From positions 62,001 through 126,000 of the forward strand of contig NZ_JAZAQL010000005.1 in the NCBI RefSeq assembly GCF_037081675.1: DNA of 64,000 bases, written 5' to 3'. The position numbers were made by a program, and so were the translations under genes. The notes under the pieces were generated by a model. It saw only the letters and a list, made by a program, of their open reading frames with translations, searched no databases and was not told the DNA's origin. Origin of the DNA: Halorubellus litoreus (GTDB lineage Archaea > Halobacteriota > Halobacteria > Halobacteriales > Natrialbaceae). Every line of letters begins with the position of its first letter. Within the stretch, counting starts at the first letter, position 1. Positions 57,727-64,000 of this stretch are shown here, in pieces.

Positions 57727-58503
57727 TCAGTCGGTCTGGGGGATGGCGTACGCGCCGGCGACGAGGAAGGCGACGGCGGCGACCGCGAGCACGCCGAGTG
57801 CGGCGAGCGGGCCGAGGTCGAGGACGACCGTGCCCGCGTCGGTCGACGCGGGCGCGATGACCTGCCGGAGGCCCTGCGCGAAGTACGTGAGCGGGCTGAG
57901 TGCGACGAGCGGGTGGAACCACTCGGGCAGCAGCGTCGGTTGGACGAACGTCTGCGAGAGGAAGAGAAGCGGGAGGCCGATGGCGTTGCTCGCGGTGACG
58001 GCGCCGTCCTGGCTGTCCGCGAACGCGCCCAGGAGCGCGCCGACCCCGCAGAAGCACGCCACGCCCACGGGAACGTAGACGAGCAGGAGCGGGGAGAGGA
58101 CGATGCTCGCACCCGTGAGCGCGGTGGTGAGCGCGAGCACGAGGACGGTGGCGACGCCGATGATGCCGACGTTCACGAGCGTCTGCGCGAGCAGCCACTC
58201 GCCCCGGGTCAGGGGCGTGGTCGCGAGCTTCTCGAATCGGTTGTGCTCGCGGTGGCGCGCGACCTCGCTCCCGACCCTGGAGAGCGGCGTGAACAGGACG
58301 ACGACCGCGACGTACCCCGGGACGTAGTACGACGCCGGTTCCGTGAACAGTCCCGCGCCCGCGCCGTCGGTCTGGACGAGCACGCCGAAGATACCGACGA
58401 GTATCGCGGGGAAGAAGAACGTGAAGAACACCGCGACGCGCCGTCGGAGGAACGACCGCGACGCCGCCATCGACGCCGACCGGACGCGGCCGACGCGACT
58501 CAC
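57727..58503 (-). CDS. ABC-2 type transporter permease
   Basis: A 258-residue permease with six helices. VAVFFTFFFPAILVGIFGVL, the loop FEKLATTPLTRGEWLLAQTL and LLPEWFHPLVALSPLTYFAQ are typical of drug or lipid exporters of the ABC-2 group. The upstream ATPase stop overlaps this start by 4 bp. Substrate unknown. It is convergent with ccdA. Confidence 0.88.
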   Translation of the reverse strand: MSRVGRVRSASMAASRSFLRRRVAVFFTFFFPAILVGIFGVLVQTDGAGAGLFTEPASYYVPGYVAVVVLFTPLSRVGSEVARHREHNRFEKLATTPLTRGEWLLAQTLVNVGIIGVATVLVLALTTALTGASIVLSPLLLVYVPVGVACFCGVGALLGAFADSQDGAVTASNAIGLPLLFLSQTFVQPTLLPEWFHPLVALSPLTYFAQGLRQVIAPASTDAGTVVLDLGPLAALGVLAVAAVAFLVAGAYAIPQTD

Positions 58504-59564
58504 GACGACTCACCTCCCTGCACGCCCTCCGCAGGTCCACCGTCCGTGCGAACGCCGGCGACCGCGCCGTCGCGTCCCCGGCCGCCAGCCAGTCCAGACG
58601 CGTCCTGGACGCCCGCCTCGTACGTCTCGCCGGCGAGCGCGAGATAGACGTCCTCGAGCGTCGGTTCGCGCCACGACAACCCCGAGTACGGGACGTCGGC
58701 GTCGTCGAGCGCGTCCGCGACCGCCGCGACGTCGCGCGCGGCGACGCCGCGAACGCGGACCTCGGTCCCGTGCGTCGACACGTCCATCCCGGCGTCCGCG
58801 AGCGCACGCTCCGCGGCCTCCACGGGCGGCTCCCTCCGGGAGTCGCCCTCGCCGGCGTCGCGCGAATCCTCGACGGCGTCCACGTCGACGACGACGCTCG
58901 GCGCGCCAGCGTGCTCCGCGACGAGGTCCTCGGGCGCACCCACCGCAACGAGTTCGCCGTCCGCGAGCAGGCCGACGCGGTCCGCGAGCCGCTGGGCCTC
59001 CCGCATGTCGTGGGTCGTCAACACGACAGTCGTCCCGCCCGCGACCTGCTCCTCGATGCGGCTCCAGACCGTCCGTCGGCCCGCCGGGTCGATACCCGTC
59101 GTCGGCTCGTCGAGGAAGAGTACGTCCGGGTCGTTCACGAGCGTACTCCCGAGACACACCCGGCGTTGCTCGCCACCGCTCATGTCGCCGTAGTTCGCGC
59201 CCGCCGCTTCGGTCACGCCCACGGCCGCGAGAACGTCGTCGACGTCCCGCGCGTCGTCGTAGAGGCCCGCGTAGTACGCGACGACCTCCCGCCCAGTCAG
59301 CCGCTCGGGCGGCGCGAACGACTGCGGGAGCACGCCGAGGCGCTCCCTGTCGGCCGCCTTCGGGTTCTCGCCGAGGAGTTCGACGCTGCCAGCGTCCGGC
59401 GTCGCCGTTCCCGTGAGCGTCCGAACGAGCGTCGTCTTCCCCGCCCCGTTCGGGCCGACGAGCGCGAACACCTCGCCCGCGGCCACCGACAGCGACACCC
59501 CACCGACGGCCTGGACGTCACCGTAGGCCTTCCGGACGTCAGTCGCGACGAGCGCATCAGTCAT
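58500..59564 (-). CDS. ABC transporter ATP-binding protein
   Basis: A 354-residue ATPase. Walker A GPNGAGKTTLVR near residue 37, signature MSGGEQRRVCLGS near 130, Walker B DVLFLDEPTTGIDP near 150 and LTTHDMR near 185. A C-terminal domain follows, with acidic linker and a Gly-rich tail. Met at 59564 gives the compact form beginning MTDALVATDVRKAYGDVQAV. It pairs with the permease at 57727-58503 by ATGA overlap. Confidence 0.88.
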   Translation of the reverse strand: MTDALVATDVRKAYGDVQAVGGVSLSVAAGEVFALVGPNGAGKTTLVRTLTGTATPDAGSVELLGENPKAADRERLGVLPQSFAPPERLTGREVVAYYAGLYDDARDVDDVLAAVGVTEAAGANYGDMSGGEQRRVCLGSTLVNDPDVLFLDEPTTGIDPAGRRTVWSRIEEQVAGGTTVVLTTHDMREAQRLADRVGLLADGELVAVGAPEDLVAEHAGAPSVVVDVDAVEDSRDAGEGDSRREPPVEAAERALADAGMDVSTHGTEVRVRGVAARDVAAVADALDDADVPYSGLSWREPTLEDVYLALAGETYEAGVQDASGLAGGRGRDGAVAGVRTDGGPAEGVQGGESS

Positions 59565-59691
59565 CGCGAGACGCTTCGGCGTCGACGCGCTAATGCGTCC
59601 CGGTCTCGGTCGGCCACGACCCTCCCGCGGGCGCTCTCGCGGTCGTGCCGGCACCCCCCAGCATATGCCGATTCGGCTCCAAGGGACCGAC

Positions 59692-61044
59692 ATGCGAGTC
59701 CTCGTTCTCGGCGCCGGGTACGCCGGCGTCGCGCTGACACGGAAGCTCGAACGCACCCTCGACGACGACGTCGACGTCGTCGTCGTCGACGACACCGGCA
59801 CGCACGTCGTCCAGCACGAAGTCCACCGCGTCATCCGGAAACCCCGGGTCGCCGACCACATCACGCTCGACCTCCACGACCTCTTCGACCGCGCCGAGGT
59901 CCGCGAAGGCACCGTCGTCGACGTGGACACCGACGCGAACGAGGTGACGCTCGCCGACGACACCGTCCTCACGTACGACGTCGGCGCGGTCTGCCTCGGG
60001 AGCGAGACCGCGTACTACGACCTCCCCGGCGTCCGCGAGCACGCCATCCCCTGCAAGCGCGTCTCGCACGCCGAAACCATCCGCGAGTCCGTCCTCGACG
60101 CGATCGAGTCCGGTGGTCGCGCCATCGTCGGCGGCGCCGGCCTCTCCGGCGTGCAGGTCGCCGGCGAACTCGCCGCCCTCCGCGACGCCCACACCGACCC
60201 ATCGCCGACGGACGACAGCGACCCGTCGCTGACCGACGACACCGACCCGGTCCAGGTCAGCATCGACGACGCGAACGACCCGACCGAAGACCTCGAAACG
60301 GACGCCCCCGCGGCCGACGACCCCGCAGCCGACGACGCCACCGCCGACGACACCGCGGCCGACGACTTGGGGCCGGAGGCCGCTTCGGCCGACGACTTCG
60401 AGGTGACCGTCCTCGAGATGCGACCCTCGGTCGCACCCGGATTCCCCGAGAACTTCCAGACCGCCGTGCACGACGCACTCGAAGACGCCGGCGTCGACGT
60501 CCGCACGAACGCCGCCGTCGCCGAAGCCACCGCCGACGCCGTCGTCCTCGAGGACGGCACGCGAATCGAGTACGACACGTTCGTCTGGACCGGCGGCATC
60601 GCCGGCCCGGAAGCGACCGACGGCGACCGCGTCGACGCCCGAGCCGACCTCCGCGTCGGCGGCGACACGTTCGTCGTCGGGGACGCCGGGCGCGTCGTCG
60701 ACGCCGACGGCGAAGCCGTCCCCGCGAGCGCCCAATCAGCCATCCGCGAAGCACGCGTCGCCGCCGCCAACGTCGCGGCGCTCGTCGAGCACCGCCGGAC
60801 GAGCGAGCCAGGCGATTTCGAACCGCGCATGAAGCGCTTCGAGTTCGACTCCCCCGGCTGGCTCGTCTCCATCGGGAACGGCGCCGTCGCTCAGGTCGGC
60901 CCTACCGTCATCACCGGACGCGCCGCCGTCGCCCTCAAAGCCAGCGTCGGCGCCGGCTACCTCTCCGGGATCGGCGAACTCCAGAACGCCACCGACCTCG
61001 TCAACGACGAACTCGACCTCGACCCCGGCCACGACGACGCCTGA
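59692..61044 (+). CDS. FAD-dependent NADH dehydrogenase-like protein (NDH-2 type)
   Basis: A 450-residue pyridine-nucleotide-disulfide-oxidoreductase-fold protein. The FAD-binding GAGYAGVAL motif is at 8-16, and the NAD-domain GGAGLSGVQVAGEL is near 145. VVGDAG near 330 closes the FAD site. It is divided by an acidic insert (about 165-235, ADD/DDP repeats) that is not part of the fold. NDH-2 proteins transfer electrons from NADH to quinone without pumping, which could complement the complex I that lacks NADH-input subunits. ATG at 59692 has CATATG about 28 bp upstream as a weak TATA. Confidence 0.82.
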   Translation: MRVLVLGAGYAGVALTRKLERTLDDDVDVVVVDDTGTHVVQHEVHRVIRKPRVADHITLDLHDLFDRAEVREGTVVDVDTDANEVTLADDTVLTYDVGAVCLGSETAYYDLPGVREHAIPCKRVSHAETIRESVLDAIESGGRAIVGGAGLSGVQVAGELAALRDAHTDPSPTDDSDPSLTDDTDPVQVSIDDANDPTEDLETDAPAADDPAADDATADDTAADDLGPEAASADDFEVTVLEMRPSVAPGFPENFQTAVHDALEDAGVDVRTNAAVAEATADAVVLEDGTRIEYDTFVWTGGIAGPEATDGDRVDARADLRVGGDTFVVGDAGRVVDADGEAVPASAQSAIREARVAAANVAALVEHRRTSEPGDFEPRMKRFEFDSPGWLVSIGNGAVAQVGPTVITGRAAVALKASVGAGYLSGIGELQNATDLVNDELDLDPGHDDA

Positions 61045-61087
61045 CGTCGCAAGCGGAAGTCAGAACCGAGCGTACTGCTGTCGCTGC

Positions 61088-62842
61088 TCACCGCGGTTCG
61101 TCCTCGTCGTCGACCTCCGACATGAACGACTGCAGGAGCTTGCGCTCGCCCGCACGCAGATGCTCGTGGAGCGTCGGCGACGAGATGTCCATCGCCTCCG
61201 CGACCTCCTCCGCCGTCGACTCCCGCGGCCACTCGTAGTACCCCGCCGAGAACGCCGTCTCCATCGCCGTCTGCTGGCGCTCCGTCAATCGGTCCTCGAG
61301 GTCCTTCCGGAACGACTCGCCGGACTGCACCGAGCGCTCGACGCGGCGCTTCGAGAGCACCGACGTCTCCTCGTACGCCGACTCGACCGCGCGCGCCAGC
61401 GCCTTCAGGTCCGCGTCCGGCGCGACCTCCGCGACCAGCCGGCCCTCGCCCTCCTCCACGCGGAACGTCTTCACGGTCGCCCCCGACGACGAGAGCGTGT
61501 GCACCGCCGACGACGCGACCGTGATCTCGAACAGCGACGGGTCGCCATCCGTCACCAACCGAACGTCCTCGACGAGGTCGTGCGTCGTCGCCGCCTCCAG
61601 GAACGACTCCCCGGACACCCCCGCAGCTTCCAGATAGCACGTCAACGACGAGTCGCTCGTCGACGCCACACCCTTCAGGTTCGCCGTCGCACCCGTCGAC
61701 GCCGACAGGTCGACGAACGGATCCGACCGGTCCGTATGCCGGAACTCCAGCTCCACGATGGTGTCCGCGAGCAAGAGCTTGCGTTGCTCGACCGAGTTGA
61801 TACCGTTCCCGATGCGCTCCCCGAGCTCGCCGAACACCTCGAGCTCCTGCTCGCCGAACGCGTCCGCGCGCTCCGCGTACACCAGGACCGCGCCGTACGT
61901 CTTCTCGCGGTACGATAGCGGCGCGATCACCGCAGACGTCTCCTCGACCGGATCGTCGCCGAACACCGCCTCCCGATGTGCCTCCGACACCGAATCGATC
62001 GCTCGAACCTCACCCGTCGACACCGCGTCCTTCACGCGCGTCGCCACCTCGCTCACGTCACCCGTCTCGGACTCGACGCGGTCGACGTCCGCACCAGCCG
62101 CAACCCGCGGGTCGAACCGCTCCGTGCGCTCGTTGTATCCCGTGATCCACGCGACCGAGTACGCGCCCGAGTCGGCGAGCGACGCACACACCTCCGACTC
62201 GATCTCCTCGCGACTCTCCGCGTCCACGAGCACGCGGTCGACCTGCCGGATGACCGTATTGATGTGCGTCAACCGATCCAGCTCGCGCTCCCGGCGCTCG
62301 ATCACCGGCTCGTACTCCTCGTACTGCTCGGTGATCTCTTCGCGGAGCGCCGCTAGCTCGTCGGCGTCCCGGAGTTCCTCGCTTTCGCGCGCCGCGAGCG
62401 CCTCCTCGGTGGAACTCATCGCGAAGTACTCGCGGACGTCCTCGTCGAACGACGACCGCGCGAGCATCTCGTCGACCGCCTCCAGGATGTCGTCCTGGGA
62501 CACCGGCTTCACGAGGTAGTCGTCGAACGGCATGTCGACGATGTCCGTGTCCGGCGCGACCGCCGTCATCATCGCCACCGGCACGTCGAACCCGCGGTCC
62601 CGGAACGCCTCCAGGACCTCGTCGCCCGACAGCGTCGGCATCCGTCGGTCCAGCAGGACGGCGTCCACGTCCTCGCTCATCGCCTCTAAGGCCTCCTCGC
62701 CGCTGTTCGCGACGCGAGGCACGTACTGTCCGGCGTCCAGCCAGTACTCGCAGGTCTCCGCCAGGTCCACGTCGTCGTCAACCACGAGGACTACCGGGGC
62801 GTCCTCGTTCGACGGCACGTCCTCGGTCGCGTCAGTACTCAT
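61088..62842 (-). CDS. Response regulator-GAF-HTH_10 (Bat-like) transcription regulator
   Basis: A 584-residue regulator. A receiver domain covers 15-135, with V21DDD24 and phospho-acceptor D65 in VLLDRRMP, and K near 112 in YLVKPVS. A HalX-like helical segment follows (about 140-200). A GAF domain covers about 215-350 (WITGYNERTERFDPRVAAGA). Then a bacterioopsin-activator domain, and at 520-575 an HTH_10 (LTERQQTAMETAFSAGYYEW, AMDISSPTLHEHL). It would link a kinase signal to transcription. The orphan PAS kinase at 38.5 kb is one candidate partner. Upstream spacer (62843-62925) shows nothing else. Confidence 0.92.
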   Translation of the reverse strand: MSTDATEDVPSNEDAPVVLVVDDDVDLAETCEYWLDAGQYVPRVANSGEEALEAMSEDVDAVLLDRRMPTLSGDEVLEAFRDRGFDVPVAMMTAVAPDTDIVDMPFDDYLVKPVSQDDILEAVDEMLARSSFDEDVREYFAMSSTEEALAARESEELRDADELAALREEITEQYEEYEPVIERRERELDRLTHINTVIRQVDRVLVDAESREEIESEVCASLADSGAYSVAWITGYNERTERFDPRVAAGADVDRVESETGDVSEVATRVKDAVSTGEVRAIDSVSEAHREAVFGDDPVEETSAVIAPLSYREKTYGAVLVYAERADAFGEQELEVFGELGERIGNGINSVEQRKLLLADTIVELEFRHTDRSDPFVDLSASTGATANLKGVASTSDSSLTCYLEAAGVSGESFLEAATTHDLVEDVRLVTDGDPSLFEITVASSAVHTLSSSGATVKTFRVEEGEGRLVAEVAPDADLKALARAVESAYEETSVLSKRRVERSVQSGESFRKDLEDRLTERQQTAMETAFSAGYYEWPRESTAEEVAEAMDISSPTLHEHLRAGERKLLQSFMSEVDDEDEPR

Positions 62843-62925
62843 TGCGCACGTATTCAGACGGCCCTCTCAAAACAGACTCCCCTAACTACGTAGGCCGACC
62901 CTACGTGAGTTGGGTTTCGAACAGG

Positions 62926-63678
62926 TCACGGCGACCCGTACGTCATCTCGATGACCACCAAGCGAACGACGACGCGGTCGGTCGAACACGAGGTTTCCAC
63001 GGAGTTCGACCCGATGCTGTCGATATTCCACCCCTGCTCGTCGAGCGTCCGCTCCCACGCCGGAGCGTACTCCGTGTCGGCGACATCGACCTGAACCCCG
63101 ATGCTCGAACCGGTCTCGGCGTGCAGGAGCTCGGTCGACTGCTCCTCCATAGTCACTTCGACGTTGTCCGTCGACCCGATAGCGCCCTGCGACGACGTCA
63201 CCGCGACGAGCGACACCACCGCGCTCTCGCTCGTACACGTCATCGTGGGCTGCAGCACCGTCACTGACGCCGTCCCGTCACGCCGGAACACGCCGCCGGA
63301 CTCGTACGCGACCGCCGTATCGTCCACGTAGAACTCGAACGACCCGACTGGGTTCGGGTCTGGCGTTACCTCTGTCCCGTCGACGAGCACCTCGATGTCC
63401 GTCGATTCGTCGACCTGCAACTGACCGCCACCGAGGTTCAGCGACCCACCGCGACGCTTCGCCTCGCCCTTCACGATGTCGCTCATACTCAACGCGACCG
63501 CCTCCAGCGCACGCTCCGCGTTCGCCTTCTGTTCACCGTCACGCACCTCGCGGATCGACGAGAACCCCGTCCCGTACACGAGCGCAACCGAGGTGATGAT
63601 GATGGAGAACACGATGATGAACGCCAGCACGTCACTCACCGCGCGCTCGTCGCCCGTCAGCCCGAGCGAACGCATCAT
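62926..63678 (-). CDS. Type IV pilin-like protein (DUF7289-like)
   Basis: A 250-residue secreted or surface protein. The N-terminus, MMRSLGLTGDERAVSDVLAF then IIVFSIIITSVALVYGTGF, is an archaeal pilin-like signal with a cleavage site before the hydrophobic helix (R-AVSDV). The rest is beta-rich with a single Cys pair candidate. It belongs to the set of pilin-like genes that occur in tandem in haloarchaea. A second ATG lies 3 bp further in. Its start overlaps the stop of the next gene by 4 bp (63675-63678). Confidence 0.82.
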   Translation of the reverse strand: MMRSLGLTGDERAVSDVLAFIIVFSIIITSVALVYGTGFSSIREVRDGEQKANAERALEAVALSMSDIVKGEAKRRGGSLNLGGGQLQVDESTDIEVLVDGTEVTPDPNPVGSFEFYVDDTAVAYESGGVFRRDGTASVTVLQPTMTCTSESAVVSLVAVTSSQGAIGSTDNVEVTMEEQSTELLHAETGSSIGVQVDVADTEYAPAWERTLDEQGWNIDSIGSNSVETSCSTDRVVVRLVVIEMTYGSP

Positions 63679-64000
63679 AGTCGCACCTCCATAGGGGACA
63701 ACGACGGCGACGGTGCGTCGTTCTGAAGCGTCAAATCACCAGAACTATCGATAACGATGTAGAACGACCCGCCGTTCACCGTCTGCGGTGACCCCTGAAG
63801 ATCTATTTGTGGGTCGATTGGAACGACGACTTCGCTCTCAACACCACCGGGAGTCGATAGAACCAAACACTGTACGTCTGAGGGAGTCGGCGCCAGGTCT
63901 CCAGGTGCGTCACAGTTCGCGTCTCCCTCACGTAACTCTACGTTGTAGTTGTCCCCCGCGACGTACTCCGGGTGGGAGACGCGAACGGCCATCGTCCCGC
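63675..64000 (-). CDS. Pilin-operon partner protein, 5-prime partial
   Basis: The visible end of a gene on the minus strand that runs past the window. The chain reads ...MAVRVSHPEYVAGDNYNVEL near 63960-63992 and ends LSPMEVRL. The frame stays open to position 64000, so the start is missing. It is coupled to the pilin-like gene by a 4-bp overlap and is probably another exported pilin-related protein. No family motif is recognised in the visible part. Confidence 0.7.
   Translation of the reverse strand, partial: GTMAVRVSHPEYVAGDNYNVELREGDANCDAPGDLAPTPSDVQCLVLSTPGGVESEVVVPIDPQIDLQGSPQTVNGGSFYIVIDSSGDLTLQNDAPSPSLSPMEVRL

Noticed and set aside
61160..61918. Plus-strand frame opposite the HTH_10 regulator
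   Set aside because: Arg/Leu-rich shadow; the receiver, GAF and HTH motifs lie on the minus strand.
1..64000. Replication origin or prophage
   Set aside because: No orc1/cdc6, integrase, capsid or portal genes and no repeat cluster of origin type were found.

Overview
The window is high-GC DNA (mostly near 65-70%) whose predicted proteins are strongly acidic. Its contents are those of a halophilic archaeon, class Halobacteria: archaeal ribosomal proteins S15 and S3ae, a KEOPS Pcc1 subunit, halocyanin, JAMM and NucS proteins, a complex I operon without the NADH-input module, HTH_10/HalX regulators, Tat lipoproteins and many leaderless genes with TATA-like boxes about 26-30 nt before the start codon. 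Genus and species cannot be fixed from the sequence alone. No tRNA, rRNA, CRISPR array, Orc1/Cdc6 gene or prophage was seen. The only clear mobile DNA is one IS1341-type element with a stand-alone tnpB.

Layout. 1-2.6 kb: rps15, a catalytically eroded RecJ-like protein, pcc1 and rps3ae, a translation/tRNA-modification cluster. 2.7-7.2 kb: halocyanin, a CDP-alcohol phosphatidyltransferase, an acidic HEAT-repeat protein and a secreted phospholipase-D-like protein. 7.3-10.9 kb: RecJ3-type DHH nuclease divergent from a JAMM protease and RibL FAD synthase, then a CBS protein; the divergent spacer carries two 51-bp hairpin repeats. 11-15.8 kb: a small DNA methyltransferase, an amino-acid permease fused to two universal-stress domains, a zinc-finger microprotein, an Lrp/TrkA-C regulator and two small membrane proteins with an operator-like palindrome between them. 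15.9-21.6 kb: aspartate-type aminotransferase and ribH, the Agl23-type membrane protein, purK and purE. 21.85-32.7 kb: the nuoA-B-CD-H-I-J1-J2-K-L-M-N operon. 32.9-39.5 kb: an RCK_N-DHH phosphoesterase, a Tat lipoprotein serine hydrolase, a CBS-ParB-like protein, an ABC exporter and a PAS histidine kinase. 39.6-44.5 kb: methylmalonyl-CoA mutase large subunit, four 29-bp tandem repeats, a lipoprotein and the TnpB element. 44.5-51.9 kb: acetyl-CoA synthetase, the cytochrome oxidase subunit I gene with small membrane partners, and a thiolase with its DUF35 partner. 51.9-64 kb: alpha/beta hydrolase, meaB and the B12-binding mutase subunit, DUF420, NucS, a thioredoxin-like lipoprotein with CcdA, an ABC-2 transporter, an NDH-2-like flavoprotein, a response-regulator/HTH_10 protein and two pilin-like genes, the last cut by the window end.

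The genes form a respiratory and acyl-CoA core: complex I feeds the quinone pool, cytochrome oxidase and its small partners terminate it, and CcdA with a thioredoxin-like protein fits redox maturation. Acetyl-CoA synthetase, thiolase/DUF35 and methylmalonyl-CoA mutase (A1, A2, MeaB) handle acetate and propionyl-type carbon. Several DHH, NucS and JAMM proteins serve DNA repair and protein turnover. The least explained signals are the TnpB frameshift with its structured 3-prime RNA region, the hairpin repeats before jamm2, the 29-bp tandem array, the operator-like palindrome at 15.5 kb, the pseudo-catalytic RecJ and the RCK-DHH fusion.
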